NCBI GenBank assembly: GCA_023248955.1
Contig: JAHFDP010000021.1
Location: 1-51,660, forward strand
Reading direction: 5' to 3'
Source: Deltaproteobacteria bacterium
GTDB taxonomy: Bacteria; Myxococcota; Myxococcia; Myxococcales; JAHFDP01
DNA: 51,660 bases
The stretch's first letter is position 1; every line of letters begins with the position of its first letter. The position numbers and the translations under genes are program-made. This document shows positions 31,704 to 40,570 of this stretch, piece by piece. Below the pieces are notes generated by a model. That model worked only from the letters and a program-made list of their open reading frames with translations, was not told the DNA's origin and did no database searches.

Positions 31704-34391
31704 ATGCAACCTCGATCTGGCGCCGAGCTCCGCACTGCTTTCCTCGACAACTTCGCAGCTCGCGGCCACGCGCGCGTTCCCAGCGCCGCGCTCGTTCCGG
31801 CCAACGATCCCACGCTGCTCTTCACCAGCGCAGGCATGGTGCAGTTCAAGGATCTCTTCACCGGAAAGGAGCGCCGGGACTACACGCGCGCCACGTCGTC
31901 GCAAAAATGCGTCCGCGCGGGCGGCAAGCACAACGATCTCGAAAACGTCGGATTCACCGCGCGACATCACACTTTCTTCGAGATGCTCGGCAACTTTTCG
32001 TTCGGCGACTATTTCAAAAAAGACGCCATCGCTTGGGCGTGGGAATTCGTCACCAAGACGATCGGCATTCCCGAAGACAAACTCGCCATCACCATTTTCG
32101 CGGGCGAAGACAAGATTCCCGCGGACAGCGAAGCGGCCGAGCTGTGGCTCGCGCAAGGCGTGCGCAAGGAGCGCGTTTTTCGTCTCGGGCGCGCGGACAA
32201 TTTTTGGCAAGCCGGCGACACGGGTCCGTGCGGGCCCTGCTCGGAGATTCATATTTTCCGAGGTGATTCCAAGGCGACCTCGGAATTCATCGATCGTCAC
32301 GGCGCCGTTTTTTTTCGAGAGAACGCCGAAAGCCGGTGGGACAAAACGCTCGGCGCGTACGACGGCGATTCCTGGATGGAGATTTGGAATCTCGTCTTCA
32401 TGCAATTCGAGATGCACGCCGGTGGTGCGCTCACGCCGCTACCGCGACCGTCGATCGACACCGGCATGGGACTCGAGCGGCTGTCGGCCGTGGTGCAGGG
32501 CGTGCGATCAAATTACGACACCGATCTTTTCACGCCGATCATTCGCAAAGCCGCCGAGGTGACGGGCAAGCGCTACGGCGACAATGTGCAAGACGACGTG
32601 GCGATGCGCGTTCTCGCGGATCATGCGCGCGCCACGACTTTCTTGATGGCGGACGGCGTGTGGCCGAGCAACGAAGGACGCGGCTACGTACTTCGTCGAA
32701 TCATGCGTCGCGCGATTCGTTACGGCCGACTTCTCCAGTCGAACACGCCGGGCCTGTTTCACCTGTGCTGCTCCACGGTGGTCGACACCATGCGCGCGGC
32801 GTATCCCGAGCTCGGAAATGCCTGGCCCACGATCTCCGACTTCGTGAAAAACGAAACGGAAAGTTTCCTCGCCGTGCTCGACCGCGGCACAGCGTTGCTG
32901 AATGCGGAGATGGAAAAAACGAAGTCCGTGGTGCCGGGCGACGTTGTATTTCGTTTGTATGACACGTTCGGATTTCCGCTCGACCTGACCGAGTTGATGG
33001 CGCGCGAGCGCGGGCTCACCGTCGACGAAGCCGCGTTCAACCGGTTGATGGACGAACAACGCGCGCGCGGATCGTTCGCGGGCTCCGGCGAGACGGGTGT
33101 GGCCGACGTTTACAAATCGCTGCACGGCAAACTCGGCGACACGGACTTTCTCGGGTACGAAACCGTCGTCGCGCACGGAAAAATCACCGCGCTCATTCGC
33201 GGCGGCGCTGCGGAAGACATCGCGCGACAAGGCGACACGGTGCAGATCATCACCGACCGAACGCCGTTTTACGGGGAGAGCGGCGGCCAGGTTGGCGACA
33301 CCGGCGTGATCGTTTCCGCCAAAGCGCGCGCGGAGCTGAGCGACTGCACGCGGCCGTTCGGACAACTCTTCGTGCACCACGCGCGCGTACTCGAGGGTGA
33401 GCTGCGCGTCGGCGACGCGATCGAATTGGCCGTGGACAACGAGCGGCGCCGCGCGATTCGGCGCAACCACAGCGCCACGCACCTGTTGCATCGCGTGCTC
33501 AAGGATCTGCTCGGTGCGCACGTGAATCAGGCCGGCTCGGTGGTGCATCCCGACTATTTGCGATTCGATTTCACGCACATGAAATCGCTCAGCGCCGACG
33601 AACTCGCCGCAGTGGAAGAGCGGGTCAACGCCATCGTCGTCGACAACCACGAAGCGCAAACGAAAGTTCTGCCGCTCGAGGAGGCGCGTAAGAGCGGCGC
33701 GGCGGCGCTGTTCGGGGAAAAATACGGCGACCGCGTGCGTGTGCTCACCATGGGACCGTCGATGGAGCTCTGCGGCGGGACGCACGTTTCGCGCACCGGC
33801 GACATCGGCTACTTCAAGATCGTCAGCGAAGGCGCGATTGCATCTGGGGTGCGGCGCCTAGTGGCGCTCACGGGATCGACCGCAGTGCGAGCCGTGCAAA
33901 GTGAAGAAGCGGAGCTGGCGCGCGCGGCGATCGCGCTCAAAGCTTCGCCAAAAGAGATCGCCGCCAAAGCCGCGGCGGCTTCGGATCGGATTCGCGATTT
34001 GGAAAAACAGCTCGAAGCGTTGCAGGGAAAACTCGCAGCGGGTGCTTCGCGCGATCTCGTCTCGGCGGCGCGTGTCGTCAATGGCGTGAAGGTGCTGGCG
34101 CACAAGAGCGACGCTTCGGATCCAAAAGCGCTGCGCGACCTGGCGGACAAGTTGCGCGATCAGCTCGGCAGCGGGATCGTGGTGCTGGGTGCGGAGCGCG
34201 AGGGGAAGGCGTTGCTGCTGGTCGCAGTAACGAAGGATCTGCTCGGACGATTCAAGGCCGGCGACATCGTGAAGAAGTTGTCCGAAGTGCTTGGTGGGTC
34301 GGGTGGCGGAAAGCCAGACCTGGCGCAAGCTGGCGGCGGGGATCCAGCGAAGCTCGATCAGGCGCTGGCGCGGGCTTACGAGATCGTGTGA
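31704..34391 (+). CDS. alaS: Alanine-tRNA ligase
   Basis: The protein has 895 residues, the usual size. It charges tRNA(Ala) and edits Ser/Gly mischarging. The aminoacylation domain shows class II motifs (FTSAGMVQFKDLF, RATSSQKCVRAGGKHNDLEN, GFTARHHTFFEMLGNFSFGD and GPCGPCSEIH). The editing domain has zinc-binding HSATHLLH and CGGTHVSRTG. The C-Ala domain with a coiled coil (SDRIRDLEKQLEALQGKL) and a Gly-rich end (GGSGGGKPDLAQAGG) completes it. Nothing is missing. It is followed 16 nt later by deoA, so the two may be co-transcribed. Confidence 0.97.
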   Translation: MQPRSGAELRTAFLDNFAARGHARVPSAALVPANDPTLLFTSAGMVQFKDLFTGKERRDYTRATSSQKCVRAGGKHNDLENVGFTARHHTFFEMLGNFSFGDYFKKDAIAWAWEFVTKTIGIPEDKLAITIFAGEDKIPADSEAAELWLAQGVRKERVFRLGRADNFWQAGDTGPCGPCSEIHIFRGDSKATSEFIDRHGAVFFRENAESRWDKTLGAYDGDSWMEIWNLVFMQFEMHAGGALTPLPRPSIDTGMGLERLSAVVQGVRSNYDTDLFTPIIRKAAEVTGKRYGDNVQDDVAMRVLADHARATTFLMADGVWPSNEGRGYVLRRIMRRAIRYGRLLQSNTPGLFHLCCSTVVDTMRAAYPELGNAWPTISDFVKNETESFLAVLDRGTALLNAEMEKTKSVVPGDVVFRLYDTFGFPLDLTELMARERGLTVDEAAFNRLMDEQRARGSFAGSGETGVADVYKSLHGKLGDTDFLGYETVVAHGKITALIRGGAAEDIARQGDTVQIITDRTPFYGESGGQVGDTGVIVSAKARAELSDCTRPFGQLFVHHARVLEGELRVGDAIELAVDNERRRAIRRNHSATHLLHRVLKDLLGAHVNQAGSVVHPDYLRFDFTHMKSLSADELAAVEERVNAIVVDNHEAQTKVLPLEEARKSGAAALFGEKYGDRVRVLTMGPSMELCGGTHVSRTGDIGYFKIVSEGAIASGVRRLVALTGSTAVRAVQSEEAELARAAIALKASPKEIAAKAAAASDRIRDLEKQLEALQGKLAAGASRDLVSAARVVNGVKVLAHKSDASDPKALRDLADKLRDQLGSGIVVLGAEREGKALLLVAVTKDLLGRFKAGDIVKKLSEVLGGSGGGKPDLAQAGGGDPAKLDQALARAYEIV

Positions 34392-34407
34392 ACGTGCTCC
34401 CGAACTA

Positions 34408-35718
34408 ATGCGCACGTACGATCTCATCCACACCAAACGGGACGGCGGTGCGCTCTCGGATTCCGACATCCGCGCGTTCATCGCCGCCTACACGCGCGAC
34501 GAGATCCCCGACTACCAAGCAGCCGCGTTGGCGATGGCGATCTTCTTCCGTGGATTAGACGCGCGCGAGCTCGCGACCTGGACCGACGCCATGCTGCACT
34601 CGGGCGACGTACTTGATCTTTCGTCAATTCCGGGAATCAAGGTCGACAAGCACTCCACCGGCGGCGTTGGTGACAAAATATCAATTCCACTGGCGCCGCT
34701 CGTCGCCGCTTGCGGCGTGAAAGTCCCGATGGTGAGCGGTCGGGGCCTCGGCCACACCGGCGGCACGCTCGACAAGTTGGAATCGATCCCCGGATTCCGC
34801 GTCGATCTCTCCGTCGACCGCTTCACCGAGCTGGTACGTGATCTCGGCCTCGCGCTCGTCGGGCAAACCGAACGGCTCGCTCCCGCCGATCGCCGGCTCT
34901 ACGCGCTGCGCGACGCCACGGCCACCGTGGAATCGATTCCGCTGATCGCCAGCTCCATCATGTCGAAGAAGTTGGCCGAGGGTATCGACGCGCTGGTGCT
35001 CGACGTGAAAGTTGGCGCGGGCGCGTTCATGAAGACGATCGATCAGGCGCGCGCGCTGGCGCGAACGCTATGCGACATTGGTCACCACGCCGGAAAGCCG
35101 TGCGTGGCGCTGCTCACCGACATGGACCAGCCGCTGGGCCGCGCCATCGGCAACGCCAACGAGATTGCGGAGTCGATAGACGTTCTGCGTGGCCAAGGGC
35201 CGGCGGACGTGACAGCGCTGACGTTGGCGCTGGGCGCGGAGATGCTGCTGCTCGCAAAGATCGCCAAGACCGAGCAGGACGCGGACGCGCGGATGAAGGC
35301 CGCCATTTCCAACGGAAGCGCGCTCGACAAATTTCGCTCGCTCATCGAAGCGCAGGGCGGCGATCCGCGCATCGTCGATGATCCGTCGCGGCTGCCGCAA
35401 CCTCGCTCCACGCAGGTGGTCCCCGCTCCGCGCAGTGGATTTGTAACCACGCTGAACGCCGAAGCCGTGGGACACGCGGCGATGCAGCTCGGTGCCGGGC
35501 GCGCGCGCAAGGAGGATCGAATCGATCCGGCGGCCGGCGTCATCCTTCGCGCGAAAGTCGGAGATCGCGTCCAGGCGGGCGAGGCGCTTTGCCTGGTTCA
35601 ATCCAATCTTCCGAACACACCGGCCGTGGCCATCTCGCTACTCGAGGGCGCCTACTCGATCGCCGACGAACCACCGCCAGTACGCCCTCTGGTGCTCGAG
35701 CGAATTGGGACCAGATAG
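34408..35718 (+). CDS. deoA: Thymidine/pyrimidine-nucleoside phosphorylase
   Basis: The protein has 436 residues. It cleaves thymidine, deoxyuridine or uridine with phosphate to base and (deoxy)ribose-1-phosphate. Signatures: KHSTGGVGDKISIPLAPLVA, PMVSGRGLGHTGGTLDKLES, LDVKVGAGAFMKT and the C-terminal domain with GAGRARKEDRIDPAAG. The ATG at 34408 is where homology starts (MRTYDLIHTKRDGG). Whether it prefers thymidine (DeoA) or uridine/thymidine (Pdp) cannot be told from sequence alone. It joins Tdk, Hpt and a purine nucleoside phosphorylase as a salvage set in this window. Confidence 0.94.
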   Translation: MRTYDLIHTKRDGGALSDSDIRAFIAAYTRDEIPDYQAAALAMAIFFRGLDARELATWTDAMLHSGDVLDLSSIPGIKVDKHSTGGVGDKISIPLAPLVAACGVKVPMVSGRGLGHTGGTLDKLESIPGFRVDLSVDRFTELVRDLGLALVGQTERLAPADRRLYALRDATATVESIPLIASSIMSKKLAEGIDALVLDVKVGAGAFMKTIDQARALARTLCDIGHHAGKPCVALLTDMDQPLGRAIGNANEIAESIDVLRGQGPADVTALTLALGAEMLLLAKIAKTEQDADARMKAAISNGSALDKFRSLIEAQGGDPRIVDDPSRLPQPRSTQVVPAPRSGFVTTLNAEAVGHAAMQLGAGRARKEDRIDPAAGVILRAKVGDRVQAGEALCLVQSNLPNTPAVAISLLEGAYSIADEPPPVRPLVLERIGTR

Positions 35719-35733
35719 ATCTTGCGCTAATAT
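35705..35733 (+). promoter_or_regulatory. Candidate promoter of the two-haem lipoprotein gene
   Basis: TTGGGA (35705-35710) and TAATAT (35728-35733) are 17 bp apart. The ATG at 35766 is 32 nt further on with GGAG 7 nt before it, so this gene has an ordinary leader. The -35 lies inside the last codons of deoA. Confidence 0.45.
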
Positions 35734-35765
35734 CAAGGGTTCACTTTTCAACGCGGAGTGACCCT

Positions 35766-38228
35766 ATGACAAGATCATCCTACGCAGCGCTCGCCGTTCT
35801 GCTTACCGGCTGCCCTTCCGGAACAAACGATTCCAACAACGCCACACCTTCCGCGGACTTCGCTTCAGTCAAAGCGATTCTGTCGACGCAATGTGCGGGC
35901 TGTCACGTCGGCGTTCAATCACCAAGTGGGAATCTGGCACTCGATCCGGCGGTCGCGTTTTGCAACACCGTCGGCAAGTTCGCCGGCGAATCGCCGACGA
36001 AAAAGTACATCGACCCGGGCCATCCAGAATCAAGCTACCTCTTGGCGCGCCTCAAGGGCGCCGACGGCAGCAACGCGCAGATGCCGCTAGGCAAGCCCGC
36101 GCTCGCCGCCGAGCAGATCGCCACCATCGATGCCTGGATCGCCGCCGGTGCGCTGCCGTCCAGCGATTCGGAGAAGAATTGCATATCCACCGACACCACC
36201 GCACCGACCTTTGCAGGGCTCAAGTCGGTGGCCGCCAAAGGAGAAACGAAAGCCGAGCTCAAATGGGAAGCAGCGAGCGACGACAAGTCCGCGGCCGCAG
36301 CCATTCATTATCGTATTTACGTTGGCGCCACCGCGGGCGCGGAGAATTTCACGACGCCAGCACTCACCACCGATGCCGGCGCGACTTCGGCGGAAATGAC
36401 AATCACCAGCGCGGTGGCCGCGTTCTTTGTCGTGCGCGCCGTCGACGAAGCGGGCAACGAGGATAAGAACAGCGTCGAGCTCAGCATGACTTCCAAGGAC
36501 CAGACACCGCCGACGTTCAAGGGCCTCGTCTCGCTCACGCTCAACAGCGATGATTCGGTCACGGCCAGCTGGGATCCTGCGACGGACAACGTCGACGGCG
36601 CCGACAAGATCGCCTACGCCATCTACACAGGAACGGAACCGGGATCCGAAGACTTCAAGCAGCCAGTCGACGAAGTGCAAGGCGCGACGACGCGGCAGAG
36701 CGCGACGCTCCCCGAAGGACAAACCGTTTATGTCGTCGTGCGCGCCCGCGATCGGGCAGGCAACGAAGAGGCCAACACCGCGGAAAAATCGGTCATCATT
36801 CCCGACGTCACACCGCCGATCTTTGACGGAGCCACCTCCGCGGTAGCCGCAACTGGATCGGTCACCGTCTCGTGGAGCGATGCGATCGACAACGTGTCGG
36901 ATTCGTCGGCGATCAAATACGCCGTCTATCAAACAACCGAAGCGGGCAAGGAGAATTTCAAGAATCCGACGACCATCGCCAACGCGGGGCAGACCAGCTT
37001 CATCGCCTCCGGGTTGGCCGCGAATACAAAGTATTACTTTGTCGTACGCGCACGCGATGCGGCTGGAAATGAAGAGGACAACAAGGTCGAAGTGTCCGCG
37101 ACCACTCCATCCACAAGCGACACGACTGCACCCGTTTTTTCAGGCGCAACCAGTGCTTCGCCACTCTCCCCAACATCCATTCAAATAGGTTGGGAGGCTG
37201 CGACGGACGACGTGACCGCGCAGAACCAGATCGTCTACCTCGTCTACGTGGCGACCGCGACGGCGGCGCAGAATTTCGGGACGGCCAGCGCCTCCAGCAA
37301 TCCAGGCGCGACCTCCGTCACACTTACGGGACTCGTGCCGTCGACGAAATATTTCGTTGTGGTTCATGCGCAGGATGCGGCCGGGAATATCAATGCGAAC
37401 CCGAAAGAAGTCAGCGCCACCACGCCCGACGACACGACACCGGCTGCGGTCACCGTGTCGCCAAACACCCTCTCAGTGAAGATCGGTGAAAACGTCACTC
37501 TTGCGGCGACCATCACCAACGCGGAAGGCGCAACCCTCTTGACCGCTACCGCAAACTGGTCCACGGACAACGCGGCGATTGCTTCGATCGATTCACAGAC
37601 GGGCAAGGTGACCGGCGTCGCTGTCGGATCGGCAAACATCAAAGCAACGTCGGGCGGCAAATCGAGCACGCCGGTTCCCGTGACAGTAACAACAAACGTG
37701 TCGAAGGTGACCATCAGCCCGACCTCGATCGCGGCGCTGAACGTCGGTGCGACCTCAGCGCTCACGGCCACCGTCACCGACGCCAGCGGCGCAACGCTCA
37801 CAGGAAAGACCGTCTCGTGGGACACCGCAAGCCACGCCATCGCCACCATCTCCAGCGCCGGAGTACTCACCGGCGTCGCCGCCGGCGGCACCACCGTCAA
37901 GGCCACGGTCGAGGGTGTCGCTTCCGATGCGGCGGCGGTGACCATCACCGCAAACACCAGCGGCGTTAGCTTCAAGAACGACGTGACGCCGATCTTTGGG
38001 ACCAGCATCGCCCACTGCAACAACTGTCACAACTGGACCCGCAGCAACGTCATGCCCTGGGTGGTCGCGGGTGACTCAGCAGCCAGCACGTTTTACAAGA
38101 AAGTCAGCGGCGTCGCTAGCGCGGGTAAATCGATGCCGCAGGATGTTTCCCAGCCGCTCAGCACGCTCGATTCCGCGGCGGCCCAGAAAATTAAAGACTG
38201 GATCGATCAAGGCGCGCTGGACAATTGA
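35766..38228 (+). CDS. Lipoprotein with two c-type haem motifs flanking FN3 and Ig-like domains
   Basis: The protein has 820 residues. The lipobox is LLTGC (Cys16). An N-terminal cytochrome c-like segment has CAGCH (43-47) and a candidate axial Met106 (NAQMPLG), ending DAWIAAGALPS. Four fibronectin type III repeats follow (~144-560, each with a VVRAxDxAGNE-type motif), then two Ig-like BIG2 domains (~563-735, VTVSPNTLSVKIGENVTL). A second haem segment closes the protein with CNNCH (751-755), Met790 (KSMPQD) and KIKDWIDQGALDN. The haem segments resemble those in planctomycete-type cytochromes. It may carry electrons at the outer surface; the spacer would hold the haems apart. This is inference. 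Confidence 0.85.
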   Translation: MTRSSYAALAVLLTGCPSGTNDSNNATPSADFASVKAILSTQCAGCHVGVQSPSGNLALDPAVAFCNTVGKFAGESPTKKYIDPGHPESSYLLARLKGADGSNAQMPLGKPALAAEQIATIDAWIAAGALPSSDSEKNCISTDTTAPTFAGLKSVAAKGETKAELKWEAASDDKSAAAAIHYRIYVGATAGAENFTTPALTTDAGATSAEMTITSAVAAFFVVRAVDEAGNEDKNSVELSMTSKDQTPPTFKGLVSLTLNSDDSVTASWDPATDNVDGADKIAYAIYTGTEPGSEDFKQPVDEVQGATTRQSATLPEGQTVYVVVRARDRAGNEEANTAEKSVIIPDVTPPIFDGATSAVAATGSVTVSWSDAIDNVSDSSAIKYAVYQTTEAGKENFKNPTTIANAGQTSFIASGLAANTKYYFVVRARDAAGNEEDNKVEVSATTPSTSDTTAPVFSGATSASPLSPTSIQIGWEAATDDVTAQNQIVYLVYVATATAAQNFGTASASSNPGATSVTLTGLVPSTKYFVVVHAQDAAGNINANPKEVSATTPDDTTPAAVTVSPNTLSVKIGENVTLAATITNAEGATLLTATANWSTDNAAIASIDSQTGKVTGVAVGSANIKATSGGKSSTPVPVTVTTNVSKVTISPTSIAALNVGATSALTATVTDASGATLTGKTVSWDTASHAIATISSAGVLTGVAAGGTTVKATVEGVASDAAAVTITANTSGVSFKNDVTPIFGTSIAHCNNCHNWTRSNVMPWVVAGDSAASTFYKKVSGVASAGKSMPQDVSQPLSTLDSAAAQKIKDWIDQGALDN

Positions 38229-38234
38229 CGCCAA

Positions 38235-38681
38235 CTACTGCGTCGCAATGGCGATGCGCGAAAGTCCCGCGGCCTTCGCGGCTTCGATCATCGCCACCAC
38301 TTTTCCGTGGCTTGTTGCCGTATCGGCCTGCACGATCACCAGCGTATCGGGCGCTTCTTTCGCGACCGCCTCCAGCGCGGACTTGAGCGCCACGTCGTCG
38401 ATTTCCTTGCCGCCGAGAAAGATTTTCCCCTCGACGGTTATGGCGACCGCGACATCTTTCGCGCGCGCCTCGACTTCGTGCGCTTGACCTTTTGGCAACT
38501 CGACTTTGACGCCCGCACCGGCGCCCGCGTTGCCCTGCTCGACCAGCGCGGTGCTGGTCACCATGAAGATGATCAGCAGCACCAGAAAAATATCGGTCAG
38601 CGGCGTGATGTTGATGTCGACGAAAAGCGAGGCTTCGCCCTCGTCGTCGCGCGCGCCGCCGGTGGGTCCGCCCATGGACAC
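38235..38681 (-). CDS. exbD: ExbD/TolR-type proton-channel protein
   Basis: The protein has 148 residues. A single N-terminal membrane helix (DIFLVLLIIFMVTSTALV) contains the proton-transfer Asp (PLTDIFLVLL), preceded by DINITPL, which is diagnostic of ExbD/TolR. The C-terminal periplasmic domain (VAVAITVEGKIFLGGKEIDD, LVIVQADTATSHGKVVAMIE) is typical. The GTG at 38681 directly follows the exbB stop with AAGG 8 nt upstream; ATG at 38675 is an alternative. With ExbB it would energise a TonB- or Tol-like system; no TonB or TolA is in the window. Confidence 0.92.
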   Translation of the reverse strand: MSMGGPTGGARDDEGEASLFVDINITPLTDIFLVLLIIFMVTSTALVEQGNAGAGAGVKVELPKGQAHEVEARAKDVAVAITVEGKIFLGGKEIDDVALKSALEAVAKEAPDTLVIVQADTATSHGKVVAMIEAAKAAGLSRIAIATQ

Positions 38682-39305
38682 TTACGCCGCCTTGTCCGTG
38701 CTTTGTCCGAGTAGCTCGACGAGCTCTTCGGTGCGCAGCGCCAGCTTCGCTGCGTCGCGCGCGATTCGCGCCGAGATCCAGTTGTAGAGCACCACCGCTT
38801 CGATGGCGACGGCGATGCCGCCAGCAGTGGTGACGAGCGCTTCAGCGATGCCACCCGCCACGACGGTAAATCCGCCGGTGCCCGCAATGGCCATCTGCCG
38901 AAACGATCGCAGAATGCCGACCACCGTTCCGAACAATCCGATGAACGGCATCGTGGCGCCGATCGTTCCGAGCAGCCAAACCGGTCCACGCAAAAGATCA
39001 AGCGTGGCGCGGCGCTCCCGATCGGTTGGTGCGGCGGGATCGAAACCGCGGGCGTGCCGCTCGAGCGCGGTGCGGTAGATCGTTGCGATCGGTGTGCGCG
39101 CCCGCTCGGCCGCTCCCCGTGCGCCCGCGAGATCGCGGTTCATCAGCGCACGAATCACCTCGGCATGCAGCGCTCGCCCGGCCGCTGAAAACGAACGCAG
39201 CGCGAGATAGCGTTCAACGAACATCGCCACCGCCACGACGGAGCCGACGACGATCAGCGCCATCGCGATGCCGCCCTGCTTGAGGAGCTCGATCGCTTCG
39301 GTCAT
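38682..39305 (-). CDS. exbB: ExbB/TolQ/MotA-type proton-channel protein
   Basis: The protein has 207 residues with three membrane segments: ~14-31 (GIAMALIVVGSVVAVAMFV), ~109-131 (GPVWLLGTIGATMPFIGLFG) and ~147-173. The LGTIGATMPFIGLFGTVVGI and ALVTTAGGIAVAIEAVVLYN motifs carry the conserved Thr/Gly of the family. The operon is exbB-exbD. TAAGTT lies 9 nt upstream of the ATG. MotA is excluded because flagellar genes and the MotA stator loop are absent; TolQ and ExbB cannot be separated without a partner. Confidence 0.93.
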   Translation of the reverse strand: MTEAIELLKQGGIAMALIVVGSVVAVAMFVERYLALRSFSAAGRALHAEVIRALMNRDLAGARGAAERARTPIATIYRTALERHARGFDPAAPTDRERRATLDLLRGPVWLLGTIGATMPFIGLFGTVVGILRSFRQMAIAGTGGFTVVAGGIAEALVTTAGGIAVAIEAVVLYNWISARIARDAAKLALRTEELVELLGQSTDKAA

Positions 39306-39385
39306 GGGAGTTGCAACTTAGCAGTCCGTCCAAAAATTGCCGTTGCGGTTTGTGACGATGACCCGTCCGACGAGGTCCCCCCCAA

Positions 39386-39414
39386 TAGACGCCGCGCCCC
39401 CTTTCCGCTATCTC
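39386..39414 (+). promoter_or_regulatory. Candidate promoter of the purine nucleoside phosphorylase gene
   Basis: TAGACG (39386-39391) and TATCTC (39409-39414) are 17 bp apart and the ATG at 39422 follows after 7 nt, without a clear ribosome site. GCCCC/GGGGC around the -10 could also form a small stem. Confidence 0.38.
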
Positions 39415-39421
39415 CGGGGCG

Positions 39422-40243
39422 ATGCTGACCTTCGACCAAGTCGAAGAAACCGCTGCGCTCATTCGCGCGCGTGCACCCGCACCTGACGTGGGCGTGATCC
39501 TCGGCAGCGGGCTCGGTGCGTTCGCCGACACGCTCACGAACGCCGCCGCGTTTTCCTATTCGGAGCTGCCGCATTTTCCGACCTCGTCGGTGGTCGGCCA
39601 CGCCGGTCGACTCGTGGTTGGTCGCGTGGGCGGAATCACCGCCGCGGTGATGGCCGGCCGCGTTCACGGGTACGAGGGCTACGGCGCCGCACAAGTCGCG
39701 TTTCCCGCGCGCGTGTTGTGCCGGTTGGGTGTGCGCGCGCTCTTGGTGACCAACGCCGCTGGCGGGATTCATCCCCGTTTCTCGGCGGGCACCCTGATGC
39801 GCATCACCGATCACTTAAACCTCTCCGCGCAAAATCCACTGAGTGGATCCAACGACGATCGGCTCGGCCCGCGCTTTCCCGATCTCTCGCACGCCTACGA
39901 TCCACGCCTCGGCACCGTGCTCGAGAAAGCAGCGGAGACGATCGGCCTTTCGATCGATCGCGGCATCTACGCGCACCTCTCCGGCCCCAGCTACGAGACG
40001 CCCGCGGAGATCCGTATGCTGCGAACGCTCGGCGCCGATGCGGTGGGCATGAGCACCATTCCCGAAGTGATTGTCGCCGCGCACATGGGCGTTCCGGTGG
40101 TCGGCCTTTCCCTCATCACCAATCTTGCTGCCGGTGTCGGCGCTTCGCTCTCGCATCAGGAGGTCTTGGAAACCGCCGAACGCGTGCGACCGGATTTGCT
40201 GCGACTGCTCACGAACTTTTTGCCCCGTCTGGTGCAAGCATGA
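39422..40243 (+). CDS. punA: Purine nucleoside phosphorylase, trimeric (PunA) type
   Basis: The protein has 273 residues. It cleaves inosine and guanosine to base and ribose-1-phosphate. Signatures of the trimeric PNP family: GVILGSGLGAFADTL, GRVHGYEGYGAAQV, LLVTNAAGGIHPRFSAGTLM, GIYAHLSGPSYETPAEIRML and GLSLITNLAAG. The phosphate-binding Ser/His/Arg and the base-binding Glu and Asn appear present. The stop overlaps the ATG of the small lipoprotein gene (ATGA). Its products would feed Hpt. Confidence 0.94.
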   Translation: MLTFDQVEETAALIRARAPAPDVGVILGSGLGAFADTLTNAAAFSYSELPHFPTSSVVGHAGRLVVGRVGGITAAVMAGRVHGYEGYGAAQVAFPARVLCRLGVRALLVTNAAGGIHPRFSAGTLMRITDHLNLSAQNPLSGSNDDRLGPRFPDLSHAYDPRLGTVLEKAAETIGLSIDRGIYAHLSGPSYETPAEIRMLRTLGADAVGMSTIPEVIVAAHMGVPVVGLSLITNLAAGVGASLSHQEVLETAERVRPDLLRLLTNFLPRLVQA

Positions 40244-40566
40244 AATTTTTTCTCCACTTCCTCGCCGCGGTCCTGCTGCTTAACTTGAGCGCTTGCAACC
40301 TGAGCCCTTGCTACAAATTGGCGGAACGGCTCTGCCAGTGCCAACCCGGCGACGTTGCGGTGAACAGTTGCAAGCAGCGCGCGAGCGACGAATCCGACCG
40401 CCTAAACCCGTCGAGCGCGGAGGAAGATCGGTGCAAAGCGATCCGCGACAGCTGCGACAAAGTTCTCGAAGCGGTGCCGGAAGATTGCCCGAAACTCGCC
40501 ACCGACGAGGGAAAACTGGCCTGCGGGCTCGCCTATCCCAACGCGGCCGACGCCACGGTACGGTGA
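40240..40566 (+). CDS. Small Cys-rich lipoprotein of unknown function
   Basis: The protein has 108 residues. The signal peptide MKFFLHFLAAVLLLNLSACN has a lipobox (LSAC). The mature part has nine further cysteines in a spaced pattern (SPCYKLAERLCQCQPGD, NSCKQRAS, DRCKAIRDSCDKV, DCPKLA, LACGLAYPN), consistent with four disulphides in a helical fold. It is co-translated with PNP but no functional link is evident. No family is recognised. Confidence 0.8.
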   Translation: MKFFLHFLAAVLLLNLSACNLSPCYKLAERLCQCQPGDVAVNSCKQRASDESDRLNPSSAEEDRCKAIRDSCDKVLEAVPEDCPKLATDEGKLACGLAYPNAADATVR

Positions 40567-40570
40567 GCTA

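Noticed and set aside
30975-32417. Open frame of 480 codons on the minus strand spanning the Cys-rich lipoprotein and alaS
   Set aside because: It crosses two convincing genes and their boundary and has no domain.
32508-33785. Open frame of 425 codons on the minus strand inside alaS
   Set aside because: alaS is certain here; the antisense translation is His/Arg-rich noise.
38682-39305. MotA flagellar stator
   Set aside because: It is followed by an ExbD/TolR protein and no flagellar gene is nearby; the ExbB/TolQ pattern fits better.
39306-39421. tRNA or small RNA gene in the divergent gap
   Set aside because: No cloverleaf or conserved T-loop sequence was found there or in any other intergenic gap.
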